Below are positions 35,634-44,929 of a stretch of 64,000 nucleotides of DNA, piece after piece. A program made the translations under genes and the position numbers. Within the stretch, counting starts at the first letter, position 1. Each line of letters starts with the position of its first letter. The stretch is from an uncultured Bacillaceae bacterium (lineage in GTDB: Bacteria; Bacillota; Bacilli; Bacillales; Bacillaceae_L). Under the pieces are notes generated by a model. That model saw only the letters and a program-made list of their open reading frames with translations, was not told the origin of the DNA and made no database searches. The DNA lies in contig CANMHG010000009.1 of assembly GCA_947497585.1 (NCBI GenBank), forward strand, positions 62,001-126,000, written 5' to 3'.

Positions 35634-36290
35634 ATGGATTTTCGTTTTGATTTAATCATTGAATACGGTCCGTTTTTTCTAAAAGGGACACTATTAACAA
35701 TTGGACTATCACTTGCAGGTATATTAATAGGAACTATACTAGGACTATTAATTGGTTTAGGTAAAATGGTTAAAAATAAACTAATTGCCTTTCCATTTGT
35801 AGCATATATTGCTTTTTTTAGGGGAACACCCTTTGTTGTTCAAATTTTATTAATTCACTTTGGATTGGTTCCTTCGTTAATTGGAGAAACAAATGCTATA
35901 GCTGCAGCAATCGTGGCATTATCATTAAATGCAGCTGCTTACATTGCAGAAATATTTAGAGCAGGTATTCAATCAATTGATAAAGGTCAGATGGAGGCGG
36001 CCCGTTCACTTGGTATGACACATATTCAAGCAATGCGTCATGTCATTTTACCTCAAGCCACAAAACGAATGATTCCCCCACTTGGAAATGAATTCATCGT
36101 ACTTATTAAAGAATCGTCCCTTGCTGCATTCATAGCAGCTCCAGAGATTATGTATTGGGGACGTGCAATGCAAGGGCAATATTATAAGGTTTGGGAGCCG
36201 TATTTAACAGCTGCCTTAATTTACTTAGTATTAACACTTACATTAAGCTTTTTCCTAAACCGCTTAGAGAGAAGGTTGGCAACAGAATGA
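35634..36290 (+). CDS. Amino-acid ABC transporter permease
   Basis: A 218-residue His/Glu/Gln-type permease with about five helices. The EAA loop that contacts the ATPase is [23 protein letters not shown] (about 121-143). ATG 35634 follows AAGGGGAG. It is the membrane part of the transporter encoded with the upstream lipoprotein, and its stop overlaps the ATPase start (ATGA). Confidence 0.92.
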   Translation: MDFRFDLIIEYGPFFLKGTLLTIGLSLAGILIGTILGLLIGLGKMVKNKLIAFPFVAYIAFFRGTPFVVQILLIHFGLVPSLIGETNAIAAAIVALSLNAAAYIAEIFRAGIQSIDKGQMEAARSLGMTHIQAMRHVILPQATKRMIPPLGNEFIVLIKESSLAAFIAAPEIMYWGRAMQGQYYKVWEPYLTAALIYLVLTLTLSFFLNRLERRLATE

Positions 36291-37009
36291 TAAAGGTTGA
36301 AAACTTAAAAAAGTCATTTGGAGATAATGAAGTTCTAAAGGATATAAATGCTTCGGTTCAGCCACAAGAAGTGGTTGTTGTAATTGGTCCATCAGGTTCA
36401 GGTAAATCTACCTTTCTTAGATGTTTAAACTTATTAGAATCAGTAACAGCTGGCAAGGTGTTTATCGAGGGAGTAGATCTTACAGATAAGAAAACTAATA
36501 TAAATGAAATCAGAACAAATGTTGGAATGGTTTTTCAACAGTTTAATTTATTTCCTCATAAAACTGTCATTGAAAATATTATTTTATCACCAATGAAAGT
36601 GAAGAAAATGAAGGAAGTTGATGCTAGAGCAAAGGGCTTAGAACTGCTTAAGAAGGTTGGTCTAGCTGAAAAGGCTGATGCGTATCCTGATTCTCTTTCA
36701 GGTGGGCAAAAGCAAAGGGTAGCTATTGCTAGAGCTCTAGCGATGGAACCTAAGATTATGCTTTTTGATGAGCCAACCTCGGCATTAGATCCAGAGATGG
36801 TCGGCGAGGTACTTGAGGTTATGAAACAATTAGCAAAAGACGGAATGACAATGGTTGTTGTTACTCATGAAATGGGATTTGCACGTGAAGTTGGAGATCG
36901 TGTCATTTTCATGGACGGTGGCTATATTGTAGAGGAAAACGTTCCAGAGGAACTATTTGAAAATCCTCAGCATGAAAGAACAAAATCATTCCTGAGTAAA
37001 GTGCTGTAA
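36287..37009 (+). CDS. Amino-acid ABC transporter ATPase
   Basis: A 240-residue polar-amino-acid ABC ATPase. Walker [10 protein letters not shown] (about 34-42), Q-loop FQQFNLFPH, signature LSGGQKQR, Walker [14 protein letters not shown], switch histidine VVTHEM. ATG 36287 overlaps the permease stop, typical of translational coupling; a longer frame beginning inside the permease gene is rejected. Confidence 0.94.
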   Translation: MIKVENLKKSFGDNEVLKDINASVQPQEVVVVIGPSGSGKSTFLRCLNLLESVTAGKVFIEGVDLTDKKTNINEIRTNVGMVFQQFNLFPHKTVIENIILSPMKVKKMKEVDARAKGLELLKKVGLAEKADAYPDSLSGGQKQRVAIARALAMEPKIMLFDEPTSALDPEMVGEVLEVMKQLAKDGMTMVVVTHEMGFAREVGDRVIFMDGGYIVEENVPEELFENPQHERTKSFLSKVL

Positions 37010-37024
37010 TCATATATAATCTTT

Positions 37025-37061
37025 AAAATGCTGATACTCTGGGGTATCAGCATTTTTTTAT
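37025..37061 (+). terminator. Terminator of the amino-acid ABC operon
   Basis: 12-bp stem AAATGCTGATAC with its complement, 6-nt loop, seven Ts. Confidence 0.9.
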
Positions 37062-37125
37062 TGGTTCTTTAGTTAAGTATGTATAAGATACTAGTAAAGG
37101 AATTTTTTATATAGGAGGTCCTACT

Positions 37126-37536
37126 TTGGTCCACTCATTACATAAGAAAATAATACCGTTAATTATGATAGGTGGTTTTATAGGAGCAACAGGGAGATAT
37201 ATAGTTGGTGAATGGCTTCTAACTAAAAATGGATTTCCTATTGGGACATTAACTGTCAATTTAATAGGATGTCTAGCTTTAGGCTGGTTACTCCCATATG
37301 CTGCAAAAAGATTTAAACAAAGTACTAGCCTAATCCCATTCATAGGTACTGGTATCCTTGGTGCATTTACGACTTTTTCGACCTTTTCTTTTGAATCACT
37401 TCACTTATTACTAAATAAACAATTTGGAACCGCCACTTTATATGTGCTAGGAAGTATTTTACTAGGAACTCTCTTTTCCTATGTTGGTTATAAATTAGCT
37501 TCATTCCAACTTAAAAGGAGTGGGTATCTATTATGA
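37126..37536 (+). CDS. crcB: CrcB/FluC fluoride channel subunit 1
   Basis: A 136-residue four-helix membrane protein with the FluC signatures GGFIGATGRYI (about 16-26), TLTVNLIGC and GAFTTFSTFSFE. FluC proteins form dual-topology dimers that export fluoride; Bacillus species often encode two antiparallel subunits. TTG 37126 follows a perfect AGGAGGTCCT. Overlaps the second subunit gene by 4 bases. No fluoride riboswitch is visible upstream. Confidence 0.9.
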   Translation: MVHSLHKKIIPLIMIGGFIGATGRYIVGEWLLTKNGFPIGTLTVNLIGCLALGWLLPYAAKRFKQSTSLIPFIGTGILGAFTTFSTFSFESLHLLLNKQFGTATLYVLGSILLGTLFSYVGYKLASFQLKRSGYLL

Positions 37537-37901
37537 TGATATTAATTGGATTAGGTGGAAGCCTAGGTGCTTTACTGCGTTATCTAATCGCGATAAAGAT
37601 TCCACGTGAAAGTTCTATGTCCTTCCCAGTAGCAACACTACTAATAAACAGTAGTGGCTCGTTTTTATTAGGAATTATTGGTGCTTTGTATATGTTAGAG
37701 CTATTACCTGAATGGGTTTGGGGTTTTATCGGAATCGGCTTTTTAGGTGCATATACAACCTTTTCAACTTTTGGAGTTGAAGTGGTGCAAAGTTATACTG
37801 ATGGTTACATAAAAGTTGCCTTTACCTATGTTATTCTTTCTGTTTTACTAGGGATTATCGCGGCAGGGGTAGGTTTTCTAACCCTACAGCTTCTGATTTA
37901 A
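37533..37901 (+). CDS. crcB: CrcB/FluC fluoride channel subunit 2
   Basis: A 122-residue four-helix paralogue of the upstream protein (GGSLGALLRYL, TLLINSSGSF, GAYTTFSTFGVE). Its start (ATG 37533) overlaps the stop of the first subunit, implying coupled translation of the two halves of a heterodimer. Both share the channel-lining Asn and the TTFSTF sodium/fluoride region. Confidence 0.9.
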   Translation: MMILIGLGGSLGALLRYLIAIKIPRESSMSFPVATLLINSSGSFLLGIIGALYMLELLPEWVWGFIGIGFLGAYTTFSTFGVEVVQSYTDGYIKVAFTYVILSVLLGIIAAGVGFLTLQLLI

Positions 37902-38002
37902 TAAAAATTTCAGCCTTAAGACGGATAGCACTCCCATCTCTCGCTCGTTCTTCTCACTATGTTTCTTTATTATGATTAAGCTAAGAAATGTGAGGAAGGA
38001 AG

Positions 38003-39262
38003 ATGAAAATGTCTCAAGAGACAGTGGTACAAAGTGCTGTACAGTCAAAAAATGAGAATGTGTTTGCGTATAAAAACTATTTGTTATTACTAATTGCAAC
38101 GGTCTTCTCGGCCCCAGGCTATTATGTCTGCCTTATGGGATCAGAATGGTTAATGCTTTCTATTACAGAATCAAGAATGTTTTTCGGGTTACTTTTCTTA
38201 GGCGCAGCTATTCCAAGATTACTTTTTATGACATATGGAGGTATCCTTGCAGATCGGTACAACAAGAAATCGATTATACTAATTTCGGATATATCTAGAG
38301 CACTCCTTGTGCTTATATTGTTACTACTGGTCGTCTTCAATTGGATTAATCCGTGGCATTTAGTAATAATCTCCGTGCTATTCGGAATCTCGGATGCATT
38401 TGCGCATCCTGCTAGTAGTTCGTTAGTTGCTTCACTCTTACCGAAGGACTTATTGCAAAAGGGCAATGGTTACTTACAAATGGTGAATCAAATCAGTCCA
38501 ATATTAGGACCAGTTATTGGAGGTTCTTTAATAGTAGGGCTTGGTTTTACTGGGGTATATTCAGTTGCCTTAATAATGCTATTAATAGCATCGATAACAA
38601 TCTGGTACGTAAGTATTAAGGGAAATGAAGAACAAACAGAACAAGAGTCAATGTGGAATGAATTTAAGAGTGGACTTTCTTATGCGAAAAGCAGCCGTTT
38701 ACTCGTAACCATTATGGGCTTATCATTTGTACTAAATTTTCTTGTTACAGGTCCGCTTGCAATGGGTATTCCCTTACTAGTTAAAGATATTTATGGAGAG
38801 AATGCACTTGGATTAACAGTTTTGCAGGTTTCGTTAGGAGTAGGTGCTCTACTAGGCGCAGCAGGAATGGTTATTTTTAAAAACAATAAAAAACCAGGTC
38901 TCTTGTCGCTAACTGGTCTCCTGGGAATGTCAATTTTCTATATTTTAGTAGGTTTTTCTCCCACACTATTCATTTCAGCGTTATACTTATTCATAGTGGG
39001 AATATTATTACAACTTATTAATATACCAATTATGACAATCATCCAGACACAAACCGACCCTAAGTATTTGGGAAGGGTTATGAGTTTGTTAATGACAATG
39101 GCAACAGGGCTTATTCCAGTCTCGTTCTTTGTAACTTCTGTTTTGTTGGGAATTGGAATATCGATTGACACAATTATAAAAATAGGTGGATTCGGTTTAC
39201 TTGTTGTTGTACTGTTTAGCTTTAACTTAAAAGAGCTAAGAAATGTTCGATATTCTAATTAA
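38003..39262 (+). CDS. MFS transporter
   Basis: A 419-residue major facilitator of the MFS_3 (EntS/macrolide-efflux-like) type. About 12 helices, with the motif-A loop GGILADRYNKKSII between helices 2 and 3. An N-terminal cytosolic extension of about 20 residues precedes helix 1. ATG follows GAGGAAGGAAG. It lies 40 bases before liaF and could supply read-through into liaFSR. Substrate unknown; an envelope-active drug is plausible from context only. Confidence 0.82.
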   Translation: MKMSQETVVQSAVQSKNENVFAYKNYLLLLIATVFSAPGYYVCLMGSEWLMLSITESRMFFGLLFLGAAIPRLLFMTYGGILADRYNKKSIILISDISRALLVLILLLLVVFNWINPWHLVIISVLFGISDAFAHPASSSLVASLLPKDLLQKGNGYLQMVNQISPILGPVIGGSLIVGLGFTGVYSVALIMLLIASITIWYVSIKGNEEQTEQESMWNEFKSGLSYAKSSRLLVTIMGLSFVLNFLVTGPLAMGIPLLVKDIYGENALGLTVLQVSLGVGALLGAAGMVIFKNNKKPGLLSLTGLLGMSIFYILVGFSPTLFISALYLFIVGILLQLINIPIMTIIQTQTDPKYLGRVMSLLMTMATGLIPVSFFVTSVLLGIGISIDTIIKIGGFGLLVVVLFSFNLKELRNVRYSN

Positions 39263-39302
39263 AAAGCCATTTATATAAAACGTCGTTGGAAAGAGGGGTC
39301 TT

Positions 39303-40034
39303 ATGAAGCAATTTACCTTAAATCGAGTTTTCTCGGCATTATTATTAATCCTTTTTGGAATCTTGTTACTTCTTGTAAATATTGGTGTCATTTCCTTGGA
39401 AATAAACAATCTTTTTGTCACATTTTATCCAGTGCTATTCTTACTTGTTGGATTTAAATGGTTAGTAGAGTCGATTTTGTCGAAAGGGCAAAGTGGTTGG
39501 TTTGGAGGTTTTTTTCTCCTTCTGTTTGGTGCTTTATTATCCCTAGATCGGTTGGGGTATACCACATTTGCCTTTTGGGATGTCTGGAAGCTTTGGCCGG
39601 TCCTACTTATTTATTTTGGTATGAAATTATTTTCTAAAGATAAAAAAAGTGTAACTATATCATTTGCGAAAAAAGACTCGGTGGCAATTGGAGACTATGT
39701 GAGTAACAGTGAAAATTGGTCACTAGAGGATAAGAAAATAAAACTGGGTATTGGAAATGTTCATCTCGATTTCAGTAAAGCTTTCATTCCTGACCAAGAG
39801 ACAAAGATTGATATTTCAGGCTGGGTTGGAGATGTTACCTTACTCGTTCCTGAGGATTTAGCAGTAAAAGTTGATGCTACAGTCAAAACAGGTTCTATTG
39901 AAATCTTTGATAATGAGTCGGATGGTTTGAACCGCTCGTACTCCTATAAATCTGAGGGTTATGATGAAGAAACTAGAAAACTAACAATTAATATTAATCT
40001 TAGTGTAGGCTCCATTCAAGTTGAAAAGGTGTAA
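39303..40034 (+). CDS. liaF: LiaF-like inhibitor of the LiaRS system
   Basis: A 243-residue protein with three to four N-terminal helices (about 8-28, 37-60, 65-105) and a C-terminal beta-rich domain of the LiaF/DUF2154 type (about 130-243; WVGDVTLLVPEDLAV). In B. subtilis LiaF holds the kinase LiaS inactive until cell-wall antibiotics act at lipid II. It is the first gene of liaF-liaS-liaR here. The usual targets liaIH are not adjacent. ATG follows AAAGAGGGG. Confidence 0.88.
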   Translation: MKQFTLNRVFSALLLILFGILLLLVNIGVISLEINNLFVTFYPVLFLLVGFKWLVESILSKGQSGWFGGFFLLLFGALLSLDRLGYTTFAFWDVWKLWPVLLIYFGMKLFSKDKKSVTISFAKKDSVAIGDYVSNSENWSLEDKKIKLGIGNVHLDFSKAFIPDQETKIDISGWVGDVTLLVPEDLAVKVDATVKTGSIEIFDNESDGLNRSYSYKSEGYDEETRKLTININLSVGSIQVEKV

Positions 40035-40048
40035 GGGGGCTTAGGGTA

Positions 40049-41080
40049 ATGTTTTCAAAACTAAATAGCATTAGGCTAACCATGATTCGATCACATGTCA
40101 TTTCTGCACTGATGGTAGGTATTCTTTTCTTTACGGGTCTTCAGCTTATTTTACTAGCACTACCAGAGAACCCTTTAGCACTATCAACAATCCTTTTGCT
40201 TACAGCATTTGTGTTTGTGATCAGTGTGGGATCAGGAATCTACTTTGGTTACAGAGACAGTACAGATGTGAAGAAAAGGCTCGAGGAAGTTTCGACTTTT
40301 ATCACAATCCTTGAAAGAGGAAACTTAAAGACGAGGGTGGATGTTGAAGGTCAAGATGAAATTGCAAGGATTACACAATCGCTAAATCAACTATCTGCCA
40401 AAATTGAAAAACAAGTACAATCTCTACAAAGGTTAGCTGATGAAAAAACGGAGTTAGCCGAAGAGGCACATAAAGCTGCATCAATTGAGGAACGCCAGAG
40501 GATTGCAAGAGATTTACATGATGCTGTCAGCCAACAGTTATTTGCTGTATCCATGATGTCATCTGCAGCAGTAAGATTACTAGATTCAAAGCCAGAGAAG
40601 GTAAAAGAGACCATCCAGCAAATTGCTGAACTTGCAGCACAGGCTCAAGTGGAGATGAGAGCATTACTCTTGCACTTAAGACCTGTACATTTAGGAAGAG
40701 ATTCGCTCTATGAAGGGCTTGTTAAATTGATTGAAGAACTACAATCAAAATGTTCTATCCAATTTGAAACGGCCATTGATCATATCGATTGTTTATCAAA
40801 AGGTACAGAAGATCATCTTTTTAGAATTATACAAGAAGCTTTATCAAATATATTGAGGCATTCAGATGCAACACAAGTAAAGCTCACTTTCTCTCAAAAA
40901 GAAGAATATGTTTTTTTGCAAATCTACGATAATGGCAAAGGGTTTGACATTAATGAAGATAAGAAAATTTCATATGGTCTTAAAACAATGAGGGAACGCT
41001 GTGAAGAAATTGGTGGAGTATTCAAGTTACATTCAAAACAGGATGAAGGAACATATATTACGATAAGAGTTTCTGTATAA
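40049..41080 (+). CDS. liaS: LiaS-like envelope-stress histidine kinase
   Basis: A 343-residue intramembrane-sensing kinase. Two N-terminal helices (about 15-37 and 48-70) have a very short external loop, followed by a HAMP linker (about 75-125), HisKA_3 with phosphoacceptor H157 (ARDLHDAVSQQ) and a HATPase domain (about 245-340). The lack of an extracytoplasmic domain fits LiaS, which depends on LiaF for sensing. It starts 14 bases after liaF. Confidence 0.9.
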   Translation: MFSKLNSIRLTMIRSHVISALMVGILFFTGLQLILLALPENPLALSTILLLTAFVFVISVGSGIYFGYRDSTDVKKRLEEVSTFITILERGNLKTRVDVEGQDEIARITQSLNQLSAKIEKQVQSLQRLADEKTELAEEAHKAASIEERQRIARDLHDAVSQQLFAVSMMSSAAVRLLDSKPEKVKETIQQIAELAAQAQVEMRALLLHLRPVHLGRDSLYEGLVKLIEELQSKCSIQFETAIDHIDCLSKGTEDHLFRIIQEALSNILRHSDATQVKLTFSQKEEYVFLQIYDNGKGFDINEDKKISYGLKTMRERCEEIGGVFKLHSKQDEGTYITIRVSV

Positions 41081-41093
41081 GGAGGAAACAAGA

Positions 41094-41741
41094 GTGAAAA
41101 GTCCGATTCGGTTAATTGTAATAGATGATCACGATATGGTAAGAAGAGGGTTAGTAGCCTATTTAGAAACGGAGCCTATGATTGAAATCATCGCAGAAGG
41201 TGCTAGTGGTAAAGAAGCTATTGAGCTTGTTCATAAATATAACCCTGATATTGTTTTAATGGACTTAGTGATGGAAAATGGAACAGGAATTGAAGCGACT
41301 GAAGAAATTATGAAGACTCATCCAGGCTGCAAAATCATTATTTTGACTAGCTTTTACGATGATAAAAAAGTTTTTCCGGCTATTGAAGCAGGAGCGTTTA
41401 GTTATATCTTAAAAACAGCTAAAGCCGAAGACATTGTCTCAACCATAATGAAGGCGGCAAATGGTGAAAATGTAATAGAGCCTAAGGTTGCAAGTGTGAT
41501 GATGAATCGTTTTAGAAACCAAGAAAAACTGCCACATCATGAGCTAACTGAACGGGAGTATGATGTATTACAATGCATAGGGGATGGATTAACGAATCAG
41601 GAAATTGCTGATGAACTGTACATTGGTATAAAAACGGTCAAAACACATGTAAGCAATATCTTAAGTAAGCTAGAAGTTGCAGACCGAACACAAGCTGCCA
41701 TTTATGCAAATAGAAATGGGATTTTACGAAAAAAAGAGTGA
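41094..41741 (+). CDS. liaR: LiaR-like response regulator
   Basis: A 215-residue NarL-type regulator: receiver domain with D57 (VLMDLVM), acidic D11-D12, and a LuxR helix-turn-helix (LTEREYDVLQCIGDGLTNQE region, about 148-210). Partner of LiaS, 13 bases upstream. GTG 41094 follows AGGAGG. It is paralogous to YhcZ encoded at 19968, and the C-terminal AxDRTQAA motif is shared. Confidence 0.92.
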   Translation: MKSPIRLIVIDDHDMVRRGLVAYLETEPMIEIIAEGASGKEAIELVHKYNPDIVLMDLVMENGTGIEATEEIMKTHPGCKIIILTSFYDDKKVFPAIEAGAFSYILKTAKAEDIVSTIMKAANGENVIEPKVASVMMNRFRNQEKLPHHELTEREYDVLQCIGDGLTNQEIADELYIGIKTVKTHVSNILSKLEVADRTQAAIYANRNGILRKKE

Positions 41742-41826
41742 TGTTCATAATAGGGGAACTTGTACTATCAAGAATAGAACTAGCATAGAGTAGTAATAGC
41801 AAATCTACTCCGGAAGGTAAGATCGC

Positions 41827-42060
41827 ATGGAAAATGTCTTCTTAAAGCTAGTTCTGATTTTTGTAGCAATTAATCTAAAGGTAATTGGTGCAATTCAACT
41901 TATTTTTGAATTAAATACATACAACATAAAAGGAAATGGATTAAGCTGGGATGAGCTTATGACCATTCTAATTTACGACTATCCTATGTATGTGTTTTTG
42001 AGCGGAATGTTATTAATCGTATTAGCCCACTTTTTCCCTATATCAAGAAAAAGATATTGA
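41827..42060 (+). CDS. Small two-helix membrane protein
   Basis: A 77-residue protein with two hydrophobic helices (about 5-28 and 52-70) separated by a polar loop (NTYNIKGNGLSWDEL), ending in a basic tail (SRKRY). ATG follows GGAAGG. It lies 85 bases after liaR and may belong to the Lia operon, but sequence gives no function. No terminator is obvious behind it. Confidence 0.6.
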   Translation: MENVFLKLVLIFVAINLKVIGAIQLIFELNTYNIKGNGLSWDELMTILIYDYPMYVFLSGMLLIVLAHFFPISRKRY

Positions 42061-42065
42061 AATGT

Positions 42066-42165
42066 ATGTTTTTTTCCAAACAATTGTTTAATAATAAGCT
42101 GAATTTAAATAAACGCTTGTTTAAAAAGAAGCCCAATTCAAACAAACGTTTGATTAGTTTAGAAC
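42066..42165. repeat. Cluster of AAAC-GTTT palindromes, related to the 27040/28161 elements
   Basis: Three palindromes follow each other: CCAAACAATTGTTTAA (about 42076), TAAATAAACGCTTGTTTAAA (about 42105) and CAAACAAACGTTTGATTAG (about 42140). The last matches an arm of the palindromic elements, but the element interior is missing. Confidence 0.6.
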
Positions 42166-42192
42166 TTTAATCAATTTTTTTTGATTTAATAC

Positions 42193-42221
42193 TTGCAATA
42201 TGAAAAATTTGGATATATAAT
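42193..42221 (+). promoter_or_regulatory. SigA promoter of the 59-residue Cys-tail protein gene
   Basis: TTGCAA (42193-42198), 17-nt spacer, TATAAT (42216-42221). An AT-rich leader of about 80 bases with repeated TTGATTAA/TTAATCAA motifs follows. Confidence 0.65.
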
Positions 42222-42302
42222 CAAATCATCAAGAAAAGTTGATTAAGACTTCAGGTGATTAATCAATATATTTTGATTATATGATATGAAGGAGAGATTA
42301 CA

Positions 42303-42482
42303 ATGTATTATTTTCAAGCTGAGTTAATTGCAAAGCAAAAACAACAAGAAATTGAAATGAAGGCAAAAGATTTTTGGAAATTTGACAGAAGATATGAGGA
42401 AAGAAACGTTGAGGTTAAACATACAATCATTGAAACGAGAAGACCTGCAGTTCATAGTGGCGGAAGCTGTTGCATAGCATAG
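42303..42482 (+). CDS. 59-residue charged protein with C-terminal CCIA
   Basis: ATG 42303 follows AAGGAGAG and the frame closes at 42480. The product is a Q/E/K-rich amphipathic helix (about 5-40), then a basic/polar segment and the end GGSCCIA. It has its own promoter (42193) and terminator (42510), so it is likely a real, separately regulated gene. The paired cysteines near the C-terminus might bind metal or be lipidated or oxidised; I recognise no family. The transcript could also act as an RNA. Confidence 0.6.
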   Translation: MYYFQAELIAKQKQQEIEMKAKDFWKFDRRYEERNVEVKHTIIETRRPAVHSGGSCCIA

Positions 42483-42509
42483 TAAACAAATACATTCTCT
42501 CATTGATAT

Positions 42510-42546
42510 AAAATACCTAGATGCTAGCCATCTAGGTATTTTTTTA
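42510..42546 (+). terminator. Terminator after the 59-residue protein gene
   Basis: 13-bp stem AAATACCTAGATG with its complement, 5-nt loop, seven Ts. Confidence 0.9.
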
Positions 42547-42616
42547 ACCCCCATAAAATCACAGCTCTCTCGAATGATATATATTGAACCTTTACGATTG
42601 TTATGGAGGGTCTAAG

Positions 42617-44635
42617 ATGAAAAGACACCGAGAGAAAAGAAAACTTATTAAAAAAAGTACTCACAAATTAATTCTGCTAGCGCTATTAGTCTTTATATTA
42701 GTAGGAATTTTTGCAGTCAATGGATATATCATGACGAGAGATATTAGTGGGTTGAACCATGTCTTACCACAACCAACGATTATCTATGACAGACATGGAG
42801 AGGTAGCTAGTACGTTACTAAATTCTAAAATTAAAGGAATTGAATTCGAAGAGGTTCCGACCCATGTAGTAAATGCTGTTATATCAGTTGAGGATCATAG
42901 GTTTTATAAACATAATGGAATTGACTATCTAGGGATAGTAAGAGCAATGATTCGCAATATCCAAGCTGGAGAGGTAGTTGAAGGTGGCAGTACCATTACT
43001 CAACAGTTAACAAAAAATGTTTTTTTAACACATGATCAAACATTAAGTAGGAAGTTGGAGGAGTACTTTTTAGCTCAAAAGATTGAAAAAACATACTCTA
43101 AAAATGAAATTATGGAAATGTATTTAAATCAAATCTATTTTGGTGAAGGAGCATGGGGAATCCGGAATGCAGCTGAATTGTATTTTGGCAAAAAAGTTCA
43201 GGAATTAACCATAAGTGAATCTGCAACTTTAGTAGGGTTGATTAAAGCTCCTTCTAAGCTGTCTCCACTTAAGAACTTTGATAAGTCAATGGAGAGAAGA
43301 GGTACTGTTCTAGCTTTAATGCACCAACATGGATATATCTCTGAAAAAGAATTGAAGCAGGCTAAGGCTGGGGAAATTGTCCTGGAAGGAAAACAACTTG
43401 ATCCTTATGAGGGTCAGTATCCTTATTATGTCGACCATATAATTGAAGAAGCAATTGAAAAATATGGACTTACTCAAAATGAGATTCTTTCAGGTGGACT
43501 CCACATTTATACGGAATTAGATCAACAGATGCAAAAAGCAGCAGAACAGGTCTATAAGAATAGTGATCTATTTCCAAAGGGAACATCAGAGAGAATAGTT
43601 CAAAGTGGAACAGTCCTGTTAGACCCTAGAACAGGAGGGATAAATGCGATTGTTGGTGGTAGAGGGGAACATGTTTTTAGAGGGTTCAATCATGCCACTC
43701 AGTTAAAAAGGCAACCCGGTTCAACGATGAAGCCACTAGCTGCATACACCCCTGCCCTTGAACTAGGATATAGTGTATTTGAAGAATTACCTGATTTGCC
43801 GATGAGCTTTAATGGTTATAAACCATCTAACTTTAGTAACAACTACAAGGGGATGGTTACCATGTATGATGCCATCAGAAACTCTTACAATATCCCTGCT
43901 GTTTGGATGTTAAATAAAGTTGGATTAAAGAATGGAATTAACGCTGTAGAACGATTTGGTATTCCCTTATCAAAAGAAGACCATAATTTGAGTCTAGCCC
44001 TAGGTGGCCTGCAGCATGGTGTTTCTCCATTACAGATGGCAGAAGCGTATTCAACCTTTCCTAACAAAGGGGTTAGACATGAGGCTCATGCAATCAAAAA
44101 AATAGTTGATACTAAAGGTGATAGACTTGCTATGTGGCAAGAAAAATCATTTCAAGTAACAAGTCCTCAAGTTTCGGATAGAATGACCTTCATGCTTAAG
44201 GGAGTTGTAGATGAGGGTTCTGGTAAAAATGCACGGATTTCAGGTCGAGAGCTTGCAGGAAAAACAGGATCTACTCAAGTGCCAATCAGTGGAATTGATG
44301 GTGTAAAGGACCAATGGTTTGTAGGTTATACACCTGATGTGGTTGGAGCCATTTGGTTAGGCTATGATAAAACAGATAAAAATCATTACTTAACAACAAC
44401 AAGTGGAACAACAGCAGCTGTAATATTCAAGGAAATAATGAATGCCGCTTTAGAGGGAACACCTAATAGTTCCTTTAATCTTCCAGTTTTCCAAAGTCCT
44501 AAACCTATTCAAAGATTCGATGACAAAAAAGAAGAGAATAAGAAAGAAGAACGAAGAGGTAAAGGTGAAGGAAAAGGTAAAGGGAAAGATAAAGGAAAAA
44601 AGGGAAAAGATGACGACGATGACGACGATGATTGA
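42617..44635 (+). CDS. Class A penicillin-binding protein
   Basis: A 672-residue bifunctional peptidoglycan synthase. Basic cytosolic N-terminus, one membrane helix (about 18-40), GT51 glycosyltransferase domain (catalytic Glu in VEDHRFYKHNG, then GGSTITQQL), then the transpeptidase domain with S-x-x-K (PGSTMKPL), S-x-N (NSYN) and KTG (AGKTGST). The C-terminal 45 residues are an extreme charge-segregated tail: K/E-rich, then G/K-rich, ending in eight aspartates. ATG 42617 follows GGAGGG. Closest in form to PbpF/PBP1a-like enzymes; its position near liaFSR fits an envelope role. Confidence 0.92.
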   Translation: MKRHREKRKLIKKSTHKLILLALLVFILVGIFAVNGYIMTRDISGLNHVLPQPTIIYDRHGEVASTLLNSKIKGIEFEEVPTHVVNAVISVEDHRFYKHNGIDYLGIVRAMIRNIQAGEVVEGGSTITQQLTKNVFLTHDQTLSRKLEEYFLAQKIEKTYSKNEIMEMYLNQIYFGEGAWGIRNAAELYFGKKVQELTISESATLVGLIKAPSKLSPLKNFDKSMERRGTVLALMHQHGYISEKELKQAKAGEIVLEGKQLDPYEGQYPYYVDHIIEEAIEKYGLTQNEILSGGLHIYTELDQQMQKAAEQVYKNSDLFPKGTSERIVQSGTVLLDPRTGGINAIVGGRGEHVFRGFNHATQLKRQPGSTMKPLAAYTPALELGYSVFEELPDLPMSFNGYKPSNFSNNYKGMVTMYDAIRNSYNIPAVWMLNKVGLKNGINAVERFGIPLSKEDHNLSLALGGLQHGVSPLQMAEAYSTFPNKGVRHEAHAIKKIVDTKGDRLAMWQEKSFQVTSPQVSDRMTFMLKGVVDEGSGKNARISGRELAGKTGSTQVPISGIDGVKDQWFVGYTPDVVGAIWLGYDKTDKNHYLTTTSGTTAAVIFKEIMNAALEGTPNSSFNLPVFQSPKPIQRFDDKKEENKKEERRGKGEGKGKGKDKGKKGKDDDDDDDD

Positions 44636-44640
44636 TTAAG

Positions 44641-44671
44641 TAGTACAGGATTAAATCCTGTACTTTTTTTA
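44641..44671 (+). terminator. Terminator after the PBP gene
   Basis: Stem AGTACAGGAT with ATCCTGTACT, short loop, seven Ts. Confidence 0.9.
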
Positions 44672-44758
44672 TATAATTATTGGGAATGTCCCAAATTTAG
44701 TTCCTTTTATTGTAAAATAATTATGAAAAACTTTTTATAAGGAAAAAATTAAAAATTT

Positions 44759-44786
44759 CGAAACCTTTCTTAGTTTCAGTCGTAAA
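44759..44786 (+). promoter_or_regulatory. SigW-type ECF promoter of the NfeD-flotillin operon
   Basis: CGAAACC (44759-44765) and CGTAAA (44781-44786) with exactly 16 nt between CGAAAC and CGTA, matching TGAAAC-N16-CGTA except for the first base. The B. subtilis yuaFGI operon is SigW-dependent, so synteny agrees. Confidence 0.75.
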
Positions 44787-44851
44787 TACTATTGTGAAAC
44801 ACAAAATAACTAAAACCAATGATAATAACCAATTCAAAGGAGGACTTGACT

Positions 44852-44929
44852 ATGATTAAGAGCAAGAGCTATGAACTAGCAAGTAGGCAACAAGAATTGA
44901 AAATAATGCAGAAGAAAAGTCAGGAATAA
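44852..44929 (+). CDS. 25-codon reading frame leading the NfeD-flotillin operon
   Basis: ATG 44852 follows a perfect AAAGGAGG and encodes 25 mostly charged/polar residues (starts MIKSKSYELASRQQEL). It ends 5 bases before the NfeD start, whose own ribosome site (CAGGAATAA) is poor. It could be a real micro-protein or a leader whose translation couples to NfeD. Confidence 0.5.
   Translation: MIKSKSYELASRQQELKIMQKKSQE

Noticed and set aside
37080..37126. Fluoride riboswitch before crcB
   Set aside because: The short leader lacks the conserved pseudoknot-forming motif of the crcB RNA class; only a strong ribosome site is visible.
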